From Eremophila alpestris peregrina (lineage: Eukaryota > Chordata > Aves > Passeriformes > Alaudidae): a stretch of 64,000 nucleotides of DNA. The notes under the pieces were generated by a model, which made no database searches, was not told where the DNA came from, and saw only the letters and a program-made list of their open reading frames with translations. The stretch covers positions 2,040 through 66,039 of the forward strand of contig WMCF01000349.1 in the NCBI GenBank assembly GCA_009792885.1, written 5' to 3'. A program made the position numbers and the translations under genes. Shown here piece by piece: positions 1 to 9,138 of the stretch; within the stretch, counting starts at the first letter, position 1, and each line of letters opens with the position of its first letter.

Positions 1-370
1 TAGCGACCTGGTTCGTGAATGACATTACGGCTGCACCTTCAGCCGTTCAGACCATAAGCACACGACGCCAATGTGATGGATGGGCAAATGGCATTTATTG
101 TCTTGTCTTACACGTTTTTATAGTCTTTGGTGGGCTTTGCCACGTCATAGGGGGTCTGTGATACCACCTAGGTTAGTAAGGAGAGGAAAACTACTGGGGT
201 TTGGAGGGTAATGGAAAGTTACTGGAATTTAGGGAGGATGCTGTAGGGCTAGAGAGGTCACATTCCATAGGGAAGATAAGGTACTGCCTTGTGGTGATGG
301 GGGGAAGGGTCCTTAACTGCTTTCTGTGACATCGCGAAATCTTCCGTATCGCCTGTCCCTATTGACCACA
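1..370 (-). repeat. 3' LTR of ERV 1 (cut by window edge)
   Basis: It aligns with the 5' LTR at 7242-7635 and ends in CA at 370 next to the polypurine tract. By comparison with the other copy, the first 20 bases are outside the window. The part away from the edge (U3) is closer to the LTR of the second ERV at 28775-29144 than to its own partner, while the part nearest the edge (U5) matches its partner. Confidence 0.92.
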
Positions 371-384
371 TCTTCCCTCCCCCC
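371..384 (-). other. Polypurine tract of ERV 1
   Basis: On the minus strand this is a 14-nt all-purine run, GGGGGGAGGGAAGA, ending exactly at the 3' LTR. This is where plus-strand DNA synthesis starts in retroviruses. The second ERV has the same element with one change at 29145-29158. Confidence 0.85.
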
Positions 385-535
385 ATGCCAAATGAGGTAG
401 TCATACATATAGGCACTAAAAGGAGGTAGTCATGCATAAGGTACTAAGATGAGGTACAAACGTCTTACAGGGTACTAAGCTACAAAACCTACACTACAAA
501 ACTCTTTCTACTCGTATGCATAAAAAGGGGGTGCG
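385..535 (-). other. ERV 1 segment between env stop and polypurine tract
   Basis: Non-coding. It contains two to three imperfect repeats of a unit of about 25 bp built around AGGTAGTCATRCATA. The same arrangement is found in ERV 2 at 29159-29316, so it belongs to the family and is not a local accident. Confidence 0.6.
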
Positions 536-2508
536 TCACAGTAATTGTTGACGACCCACAAACAGGATGTTGACCCGTTCCAAGCGGCCTTTCACGAACT
601 GTACCAGCCGGTTCAGTACGCAAGGTCCAAAGGTCAAGGTCAGCAGTATCACAGTTAGTGGACCTACTAAGGTGGAAATCCGAGTGGTGAGCCATGGTGA
701 CTTGTTAAACCACGACTCGAACCAACCCTGTTGGGCTTCTCCCTCTTTCTGTCTCTGAGCCAGCCTGTTCCTGAGCTCCGCCATGGAGTCTCTCACGACT
801 CCCGTGTGGTCTGCGTAGAAGCAACACTCCTCCTTCAAGGCTGCACACAGGCCTCCTTGCTGCATCAGGAGGAGGTCGAGCCCTCACCTGTTCTGCAAGA
901 CCACTTCCGAGAGCGAGGTGACTGACTTCTCCAGGAAGGAGATGGATTTCTCGATCCTTTGCAGGTCCTCGTCGATGGTCATTTGCAGCTGGGACAGTCC
1001 CTGGTGCTGTGTCGCCAAGGCTGAGACACCTGTGGCCGTCCCCGCTACTCCGAGAGCGAGTAGCATTGCGGCGGTTACACCTGTAATTATTTCTCTTTTG
1101 TGGAGCCGACTGGGTTCCTCAAAAAGGTGGTACACCCCCTCGTCTGAGTGGTACATGACCCTAGGGACAATCAGAACCTGGACACAAAAGTCGTTAGCAT
1201 CATCGAACTTGGCAAGGAACACACAGGGACTCACACCTGATCTCTGACAAACCCACATCCCCGATGAGGATGGGACTACCCACTTATTTTTCTTCCTGTC
1301 GGGCTTGACAACCGTGGTGCAAACGTTTCCCTTCCGCTTGGCTAAGGTTGCATTACCAAAACATCTCCCCTGACGTGAGACTTGGCTCAGGGTGATCCCT
1401 CTGCAGGGTGAGTCCCATCTGCACTGGTGAGGGGCGTCGGCTGTGGAGTAACTGAAGGGAGTGTTTAAAGCGACTCCCTCGTAAAATGGGGGTTTCACAC
1501 CGTAACAAAGCCAACAGGAGTCTGTTAGATTCGGGTTGGATTCGTTCAGGATACGAAGGTAGCATCTAGCATGCGAAGGATTGGGTCTGAGTCTGACCCG
1601 GCTGAGCGGCCTATATGGAAGGCCTCTGCCTGGTCGGTTGGAATGTCGGTGACCTTTGTGGGCAAGGCTTTGGGGTGAGTCACGTTTCTCCCTGGCTGTG
1701 AGCTCTTAATTATTTGGTTGGGTCCGACCACTCAGGGTGCTGGCGGTTGGAGCCTGAAAATTCGCACGCTCACCCACTCCTTTGTCCCTTGAAGGACCAC
1801 TGTCCACATCTTGCCTGTGGCCCAACTAAGGTGGCCTGGCTGCAAGACTGTCATGTTATAGGCAATGCATTTCCGGAACGAGGGGATTTTATGAGCATGT
1901 CGATAGGATGCTCCCTGATTGAAGACTGGTATTTTGCAGCCAGCAGGTGCCCAGGTGAACTGTAAGAACCTGTCAGGCTCCGGCGGATCCCACCCAGGCC
2001 CTGACGGCCTGGCATCTGTAACTATGGTTTCGCAGCCCCAGTACCCACAATATTCCCACCCCGGGTAATTGCAGTAGGATTTCCCTGGGTTTGAGGCTGG
2101 GCACCAGTAGGATAGGTATGAGTGTGTGGCGTGTGGGGAATGGGGGTTTACTTTTGGTCATCCTGGAAACAGGTCGGTTATACTGAGAACGAAGGATGGG
2201 GTGTTTGGTGTGGTGATTGCTCTGAGCACCTTGCCACTTGTGAGATGCTGCATGACCCACCTGAATGGCTGATGAGGGTAATGGTCTGGGCTGGCTTGCC
2301 CTCCGGCAACAAACCCCAACAGCAAAATCACACAGAAACACCGCTGATGTTTGGGTCTCACCCGCATGGGTCTCTCAGGCACTGCTTGGCGGCTTGGTGG
2401 TCTGTCACTTTCCTCTGGAACTGGGGTGTACGCATTACGAGGACGTCCCATGAGCAAGTCCTGTAAACAGAAACTCGCAATTCTCATTAGTCTTGCTCTG
2501 CTCCTCAC
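536..2508 (-). pseudogene. env: ERV 1 env, gamma-type envelope, broken
   Basis: The reading frame starts within the end of pol; the signal peptide core is a Cys/Leu/Val-rich stretch around 2300-2340. SU contains a CWLC (CXXC) motif near 1510-1525. A basic LHKR site precedes the fusion peptide at about 1085-1110. TM contains the immunosuppressive-type region, a CX6CC motif near 815-845 and a C-terminal hydrophobic anchor around 610-680. CXXC plus CX6CC defines the covalently linked gamma-type SU-TM. Damage seen: a CGA-to-TGA stop near 2158, a 1-bp deletion near 1550, and a TGA at 884-886 inside the conserved region upstream of CX6CC. ERV 2 has an open codon at the first stop but the same TGA at the last. 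It cannot make full-length envelope. Confidence 0.9.
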
Positions 2509-4766
2509 GAAGGTCAGGCTTGATCGACTTAAGTGAACACCACTTAATTTTGCCCTCCCTTTTGACTGCTGCGTACCCTCTCCCCGTGAGTACCAGCCTC
2601 CAACCCCTATCCCATTTGCCTAACTCGTTTCTGATTACCACCTGCGGGCCTTCCTCCAAAGCTTGGGTTGCCCAGTGGTTTTGGATGGGGCTGTGCACCG
2701 CCTCTGCCCTAGCAAACTGGTTCAAGGCTAGCAAGGCGGTCGCTAGCACCCGTGCCTGTTCCCCTGAGGGAATGGCATTGTCGAAGCCCTCCGACTTCGC
2801 CAGCACCTCTATTTTGGTTTTGAGGGTCTGGTTTGCTCGCTCCACTATGGCCTGGCCTGTGGAGTTATACGGAATGCCCTGTGTTAGAGTGATGCCCCAT
2901 TTCGAGGTGAATCTTCGCGCTGATTCTGAGACGAAGTTGGAACCCCAGTCCGTCTTTATCTGCTTTGGTATCCCAAGCCATGCCATGGCTGTCAGCCAGT
3001 GCAGGATTGTGGCCTTGGAGGTGGTTTTGGAGTGCTGAGTGGCTATTATCACTCCGCTGTAGGTGTCCACCGTCACTGCGAGCCACGGTTGGGGCTTCAG
3101 CAGTTGACACACGGTGAAGTCTGACTGCCAGATTTCTGAGGCTTTGAGACCTCTTGGGTTGACCCCACTGGTCCACAGGGGTGACTTCTGGCAATGAGGA
3201 CAGGTGGCCACTACATGTTTCGCCTCCACCGTGGTGATCCCGCATCTCTTTGCCAGCGCTTTGGGTCCGATGTGGAGTGACTCGTGCAGCTGATGAGCGT
3301 CCTGCAACGTCCACACTCCCTTTGCTGCGGCATCTGCTTTGTCATTGCCGATCTGGAAGTAACCTTTGACTGGGTTGTGGCTGTTGACGTGAATGACAGA
3401 CACAGTGCCCTGTCGCGAGGAGAGTGCCTCTTCGAGCATGGAGGCTGCTGCAGAGGCTGACACGCCTGGTCCTGACATGGACAGGCAAAGCCTCGCCACA
3501 AATATAGAGTCTGTCACGATGTTGAGGTGTTCGTTTGGAAAGAGCCCGCACGCCAAGAGCACAGCTGCTGCTTCCAGTTGTTGCACTGACAGTGTGGGAT
3601 CATGGGCTTTGACGCAGTGCCACTCTTCCTCTGCCTGCCACACTGCCACTGCAGTGGAACTTGTGGAAGAGGCATCTGTGAAGACTGTTGGTCCTGGTTG
3701 CGGTCTGTCCCTGACCTTTGGTGGCATGTCGATGTCAACCACGTCCAGCAGTTGGGTCCAAGGGGGTTTGGCTGCGTAGCAAGTTTCTCCTCTGAAGCCT
3801 GTGAGGGCCAGGGCCAGGTGCTCTGATGCTGTGGTTGACTCCGTTGCCAGTCGCTTGCGGAAGGGTAGGTGGATTCTCGTTGGTTCCGTCCCCAGGTGCC
3901 TCAGGGCGAGCTTCCTGCCTTTCATGATGAGGTTGGCAATGCATTCGATTCCTCGGGAAAACGCGCGAGCTGATCTTCCGGGGACCACCCATTGGATCGG
4001 CTGGGACTTGTCAGGGGGCCCTTGGGCCAATGCTCCCACTCCTCCCTTCCGTGTAAAATGGATGTACAGGTCCAGAGGCTTGTCTGGATTCCACCTGGCA
4101 AGCTTGCTTGCGGACACCTGCTGTTCGATGAAGTCGAGGGAGCTTGCTGCTTGCGGGGTCAGCTCCTTGGGTTCCCAGGGATGCTTTCCTTTCAGGAGGT
4201 CATACAAGGGGCTCATGACCTCGGGAGGAATCAGAATGATGTTTCGAAGCCACTGCAGGGAACCCACAAGGCGCTGCATGTCGTGGAGTGTCTTGATGTC
4301 CCGGCAGACCTTCACCTGGGGAGGGGTCACGCAGAGGTCTGTGAGCCCCACCCCTAGAAAGGTCACGCAGGGTCCCTTCTTGATCTTTGCATTTGCAATC
4401 TTGAAGCCGTTGGCCTCGAGGGTTTCCGTGATTGTGGACACTAAGTGGTCCACCTGGCCTGCGGATGGTGCTGAGATCAACACATCATCCATGTACTGGA
4501 CAATGGTCGCCTCTGGGTCGCAGTCCCGGACCGGTGCCAGTGCCTGGTCCACTGTGATCTGGCAGATGGTCAGGCTGTCAACGAGCCCCTGAGGCAGGAC
4601 TCTCCATTGGAAGCGGAGATTGGGTCGCTCTCCATTTGGGAACGCGACTGAGAAAGCAAGCCGTTCCTTGTCCTCGGGGTGCAAAGGTATTGAGAAGAAG
4701 CAGTCCTTGATGTCTAGCGCTGTGCATGGCTGCCCCTCGGGAATAGCTGAGTTCATGGGCAGCAGG
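2435..4766 (-). pseudogene. pol: ERV 1 pol: RT palm through RNase H and integrase, open over about 770 codons
   Basis: This frame opens at 4966, but its first 60 or so codons are out of register; the real RT sequence begins near 4766, where a single-base frameshift separates it from the upstream RT fingers. Visible in order: RT motif A (ALDIKDCF), YMDD at 4484-4495, RNase H residues D, E, D, D (in FTDASST, QLEAA, VTDS and NDKAD), an HHCC zinc site (HX3H ... CPHC), and an integrase core with SDF, KTDWG and VERAN in D,D(35)E spacing. The third position of the usual KTDNG block is Trp. The C-terminal domain runs to a stop at 2435 and overlaps the start of env. No stop or frameshift was seen across this part, which is unusual next to the damaged gag and env. 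Confidence 0.92.
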
Positions 4767-5823
4767 TCTGGACAGGACCCATAGGCCGAATTGCTTTGTT
4801 CACTTCCCTCAGGTCGTGGATAAGGCGGTAGCCTTCCCCAGATCTTTTGGGGGTTACAAATACAGGGGTGTTCCACGGGCTGACCAAGGGTTCTATGTGC
4901 CCCATTTGCAGCTCGCGTTCTACCAATCCCATCAAGGCTGTCATTCGAGGCTTTGACAGGGGCCACTGCTCAACCCAGACTGGTTCTGATGATTTCCCGG
5001 TCAGTTTGATTGGCAGCGGTGGGTGCACAGCAGTGGCCCTAAGGCATAAATTTGTAATCCTGAACCCTAACAGGGCAAGAATGTCCCTTCCTATCAGGGG
5101 AGGGGAATTTTGTAAAATGTAGGGGTATATTGCTACTGTCTGTTCTAGCCCCTCTTCCATGTGGAGCATCACGGCCACCAGCTGGGTGCTCCTCCACGCC
5201 CGGGATTGCCCCCCAACTCCGCTCACTGGGGCGACTTCTTTAAGTCGCCAATGTTGAGGCCAACACGCTTGAGGGATTATGGAACAGTCTGACCCTGTAT
5301 CTGCCCAGAACTGAAGGCCTATGATATGGGGATCCTGGCTGTTATAAAGGCTGCATGTCCCCCACACCTTCAAGGGCTCCCTCCCTATTTCCATGGCCAG
5401 GCCGACCCAGGGGCTCCGCCCTGGGGGGTCCCCTGCTGGCTCTGTGGCACAGGCGCAGCTTGTGGCTGCGACACAGGTGAGAGTGTCGCTGGCAGAGGTG
5501 CAAAGCCCTGCATCTGTGCCTCTGGTGGGACCATGTAGCTGGCCATCTGCTGTGAGGGCATGGGGGGTGGCAGTCCCCCACCCCACTGTGGGTTGGCATA
5601 AATGGGCCGGGCTGAGGTTCCAGTGGGAGGGGGCTGAGTGCGGCCCGCACGCCCCCTCCCCCGTCAGTTTCTCTGAGGCCGAGATCTGCAGTCCCTTGCA
5701 AGATGCCCCTTTTTCCCGCAGCCCCAACACGATCCTTTCGGACGTGCTGGATTCGGGGCTGCCGCCGGGCATGGCCGTACCGGCTGAGGGCAGCTCACGG
5801 CGATGTGACCTGCCTGACCGCAC
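4753..5823 (-). pseudogene. pro: ERV 1 pro and start of RT
   Basis: Open frame in -1 register to gag. The first 50 or so codons overlap the end of gag. A Gly/Ala/Pro-rich linker follows, then an aspartic protease with the active-site motif FWADTGSD (around residue 175) and the IGRD motif (around residue 245), then the RT fingers, with GYRLIHDLREVNKAI before the stop. Protease and RT lie in one frame, so only one programmed shift (gag to pro-pol) is needed. This is similar in principle to alpharetroviruses, but there the shift falls after protease. The frame is lost near 4766 by a 1-bp change in RT. No dUTPase domain or G-patch was seen. Confidence 0.88.
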
Positions 5824-7122
5824 TTAAAGCACGCCATAGCGCTGGTTAGGGTGCGGACGGCTGCCTGGATGGGTGTCAGTTGCTCCTCTCTCACTACGTG
5901 TTTGATTATGTCCGCCAGGCTAGCTCCAACTGGCAGGGAACGCAGGATGTCTTTGGTAACCGAATTACACTGCTGACGTAGGCAGTCAGCTACCACGGGA
6001 CCCTTCGCTTCCATCGGCAGGGTAGACGAGTCAACTGCCAATTGTAATCGATCTACAAACTGCGTAAAGCCTTCGCCCTCTCCCTGTTTTATGGTGGACC
6101 ACGGGGATGGTCTGGCCACCACCTGGGAAGTGGCACGTATGGCTTCTCTGGCAGCCCAGGTGGTCGCCCGGACCTCCTCCGCCCGCAGCTGCGCTGCTTG
6201 CTGCTGTGGCGTAATCACGTCATCATGCTTCCCTAGGAGCCTGGAGAGACTCGACCCGTGCAGTGGCTGTCCCTCGCCAGACGACTGAGCCAGCATAGCT
6301 GCGCATCGGTCAGTCCATTCTTGTTTGAAAACAATTCTCCCCGCGCCATCAAAAATCATGCGGCTGATTTGTGTAATGTCAAAGGGGAGCATATCATCAT
6401 TCCCAAAAAGACCATCTATGAGGGTAGAAACTATGGTTGAATTAATCCCCTTTTCTGAAATAGCTTTCAAAATCGTTTGTACATCCTTGTGATTGATCGG
6501 GGTATAGGTCCTCTGCTGTTTCCCTGCGCCCCCATGACTCTGACTGGGAAGGCTTGCACAGTTGCCGCGGGCGCCCAATCAGCACAGGCGATTTTGATTT
6601 TCCCCCAGTCAGTGAGTTTGTGTTTTAATTCTTTTTTCGCGTGGCTTAGGGCTTTATTTAATCCTGACATAAACCACGCTTGGCCGTTTCCTGGGGGGAT
6701 TGGGGGGTCCCCTGGAGGCTCCGGGGGATCCAGGCTCATGCTCGGGGAGGGCTGGAACGCACCCGGTCCCCGCGAATCCCCGGGTTCGGGCAAACCGTCC
6801 GCAGGTGCGGTTTGCGTTGCCGCCCCCACCCCCACCTGTGGCGCAGCTAATAAACATGTACGCGCCGTGCTCCAAGTCTCCTGATTGTCTAACGCGCGGC
6901 ACAATGCTTCCTCCACCTTCCCCCACACTTTAAGGAGGATTTTGTATCCTCGGCGAGCGTGGCGGTACACCTCCCCCACACCTCGGGATGGAGGAGTTCT
7001 ACTGGGCGCTGAATTGCCCCAACTTCAAGGAGTCTTGAAACGGCAAGAGTAAAGTCCTTGAGTTTACATTTGATTCCCCATTGCTCGTGCACAAGACTTA
7101 CGACCTTGGTCAGGGCTTCCAT
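5664..7122 (-). pseudogene. gag: ERV 1 gag, two frameshifts
   Basis: The start codon is at 7122 (MEALTKVV), about 100 nt after the primer binding site. Matrix runs to about 6930, where the frame shifts. A Pro-rich region and the start of capsid follow to about 6521, where a 1-bp deletion shifts it again. From there an open frame of about 285 codons runs to the stop at 5664. It contains a major homology region (QGEGEGFTQFVDRL) and two nucleocapsid zinc fingers, CFKCGQAGHIAVSC and CWGCGKKGHLARDC, both CX2CX4HX4C. Two fingers is typical of class II retroviruses. ERV 2 retains the frame across the second site, which locates the deletion. No PPPY or PTAP late motif was recognised. Confidence 0.9.
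5667..5673 (-). promoter_or_regulatory. Probable gag to pro-pol -1 frameshift site
   Basis: The minus strand reads GAGAAAC, directly followed by the gag stop TGA at 5664-5666. It is in the correct phase for a slippery heptamer (G AGA AAC) and is one base from GGGAAAC, which is used by Mason-Pfizer-type viruses. A -1 slip continues straight into the pro frame. A G-rich stretch follows that could fold. The base change may be decay. Confidence 0.6.
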
Positions 7123-7221
7123 CTCCCCTGCCGGTCTGGGGGCGTCCCTCCCGCCGGGCTGGTCCAGCCGCCCGGCCGCTGCTTCACTTGCGCCGGCGAT
7201 ACCCGAACCCCGAATTCCGTC

Positions 7222-7239
7222 TCCCGGGTTTCGGCACCA
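7222..7239 (-). other. Primer binding site, tRNA-Phe
   Basis: The plus strand reads TCCCGGGTTTCGGCACCA, an exact 18-nt match to the 3' end of vertebrate tRNA-Phe including CCA. It is 2 nt from the 5' LTR. ERV 2 has the same 18 nt at 32345-32362. Alpharetroviruses normally use tRNA-Trp and betaretroviruses tRNA-Lys. Confidence 0.9.
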
Positions 7240-7241
7240 CT

Positions 7242-7635
7242 TGTAGCCTTTGTCTAAGGTGTAGTGACCTGGTTCGTGAATCAACACGATCGACCGCACC
7301 TTCGGCCGTTCGGACCATAAGCACACGACGCCAACGTGGTGGATGAGCAAATGGCATTTATTGTCTTACACATATTTATACTCTCAGGGGGTCTTTGCCA
7401 CGTCATAGGTGGTCTGCACTATCTCCTAGGTTAGTAAGGAGTGGAAAAGTACTGGGGTTTGGAGGGGAATGGAAAGTTACTGGAATTTGGGGAGGATTCT
7501 GCAGGACTGGTCTGTAGGGCTAGAAGGGTTGCATTCCTTAGATAAGGTACTGCTCTGGGATTGCAGGGGGGAAGGGTCCTACTCCTTTCCGTGACATCGT
7601 GAAACCTTCCGCATTGCCTGTCCCTGTCTACCACA
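7242..7635 (-). repeat. 5' LTR of ERV 1
   Basis: 394 bp with TG and CA ends on the plus strand and the primer binding site adjoining on the left. Compared with the 3' LTR at 1-370 it has many substitutions, a 14-bp or so insertion near 7500-7515 and a small deletion near 7540, so the two LTRs are far from identical. Confidence 0.92.
7357..7380 (-). promoter_or_regulatory. LTR TATA box and polyadenylation signal
   Basis: On the minus strand a TATAAATA box (7373-7380) is followed within 16 nt by AATAAA (7357-7362). Transcription would start downstream of the AATAAA, so the signal lies in U3 and R must be short. ERV 2 keeps both elements near 28870-28905. Confidence 0.65.
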
Positions 7636-7969
7636 AATAGTGCTAAACCTATCCTAAGCCAAGATTGATGTGCAAAAGTAATCGTAAATTCTTACACAAA
7701 TTCTATGCATATAGCTCTATCTGTTCTATCTAGGAATGTTTAACAAGGGTACATTATGTTGGTCTAGAACTTAACTAGCTTTGCAAAGGGTTGCTGAACT
7801 TTAAACTAGGCTTTGGTTCCTTTTCTTATGAACTATTTCAGTCTCTCATTTGCTAAGGCACTTAAAGATCCTCTACTTATTTAAAACTAAACTTGCATTT
7901 CTACCTCATGTCTGTGTGGATTTATGTATTTTTGTTTCTTCGAGGGTTCTAATTCAGTCCTCACCTCTC
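7636..7969. other. AT-rich flank, nothing recognised
   Basis: No open frame, repeat family or RNA gene was recognised between ERV 1 and the next CR1 piece. Confidence 0.5.
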
Positions 7970-8250
7970 TGAGGACTCCTGGGCCTGCATGGATTGGGCC
8001 TAGAGGGATTTTACATCCCGACATCGCAGGGGGGTTTTGTGGCCAAAATGCAGGACTCAGCACTTGGACTTATTCAACTTCATCCTGTTGGACTCTGCCC
8101 ATCCATCCAACCCTTCCACATCTCTCTGCAGAGCCCTCCTCCCTTTCAACAGATCAACACATGCTCCCAGCTTAGTGTCATCTGCAAATTTATTAATGAA
8201 AGACTCAATCCCCCCATCCATGTCATCAGTTCCAATCTTGAACAGAACTG
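7970..8250 (-). mobile_element. CR1 LINE fragment (reverse transcriptase end)
   Basis: On the minus strand a translated stretch reads SFINKFADDTKLG and then a region typical of CR1 ORF2 (AESNRMKLNKSKC). FADD replaces the usual YADD-type motif, as is common in CR1. Homology stops abruptly at about 8250, where a possible LTR begins. Confidence 0.8.
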
Positions 8251-8254
8251 GTGA

Positions 8255-9138
8255 TGTAATAATACACGTGGCCAGAGTCGGATAAGCCACGTGGAAAATG
8301 CATCAAGTTTCTCTGAGGGTGCCTGCACTCCAGAGATGGCTTAATAAAGCGAGACCACTTCTCTGAGGCGTGCTGTGTAACAGAAAAGGGTTTAATAAAA
8401 GGAGAAAATAACAAACAGTACAATGCAAGTAAATATAAGCCATAAACAGGTGCAGTGGCATAGCACCCTGTAAGCACTCCCGAAAAAGCACTGAGAAGCT
8501 TGGTGCAGTGGTTTAAGTACCTAATAGTTGAGGCAGTGCCTTTTGGCACACTGCCCAATAAGGAACAGTTACATCATGACAGATAGGTACAGAGACCTAT
8601 CTATGTCCCTGTCCTGGCCCTGAGCCAGTCATAGCTTGGAGTGTAGAGAACTTTCCAGGGCACTTTCCTTTTAAGTCTTATGGTAAAATGAAACATATTT
8701 TCCCTGTAAAGAAAATATCTGCCTGGTCTAAAACTGCATTCCTACACTGAGAGGATTTAGTGTGAGGGATTATCCACTACAAATTGCTGTATGGGCCAGA
8801 GATGGTCAGTGAGATAGCTCAGTCCCAAGAGTCATTACCCTGGAAAGCAAAATGGTAGAGTGGAACAGCTGCTACTATGAGCAGAAACAGGAAGGAATAC
8901 AAAGCGAGTATCTGGACTCCTTATCCTGACATAGAAGTGCAAGTGGGTCTTAGAATATTTAATGCACTTTTCTTCTTTGAAGCCCCACACTCTGGAATGA
9001 TATGGGTGTGAGAATGTCAAGTTTTGATTTAAAACTTACATTTGGAGAGGTCTGAAACCCAAAATGTAAACAACAGATCCAAAAAGAATCTGAAAGTTTC
9101 CTTTCTGCTGCTGTGATTTAGAAAGGAAGCAGCTAACA
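8255..9138. repeat. Possible solo LTR
   Basis: It begins TGTAATAATACAC, ends AGCTAACA and is bounded by GGTGA on both sides (8250-8254 and 9139-9143), which would be a 5-bp target duplication. It starts where the CR1 homology ends. Orientation is unclear. A 5-bp match could arise by chance, so this is tentative. Confidence 0.33.

Larger units (their letters stand above)
1..7635 (-). mobile_element. Endogenous retrovirus 1, near full length, class II gag-pol with gamma-type env
   Basis: A provirus read on the minus strand, with LTRs at both ends, a polypurine tract next to the 3' LTR, a tRNA-Phe primer binding site 2 nt from the 5' LTR, and gag, pro-pol and env in the usual order. The first 20 or so bases of the 3' LTR lie left of the window, so target duplications cannot be tested. 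Gag and pol look like alpha- or betaretroviruses (two CCHC fingers, D,D(35)E integrase, no dUTPase seen). Env is gammaretroviral in type. This combination matches what I recall of the zebra finch TgERV-F family; that link is from memory. Frameshifts and stops in gag, pol and env make it non-coding as it stands. Confidence 0.95.

Noticed and set aside
4753..4966. Programmed frameshift between two parts of pol
   Set aside because: The break falls inside the RT fingers, where no retrovirus shifts frame; a 1-bp mutation is simpler.
5705..5720. Alternative slippery heptamer AAAGGGG in the second zinc finger
   Set aside because: It is in phase, but G-type A-site slippage is inefficient in eukaryotes, and GAGAAAC sits at the gag stop, which fits better.
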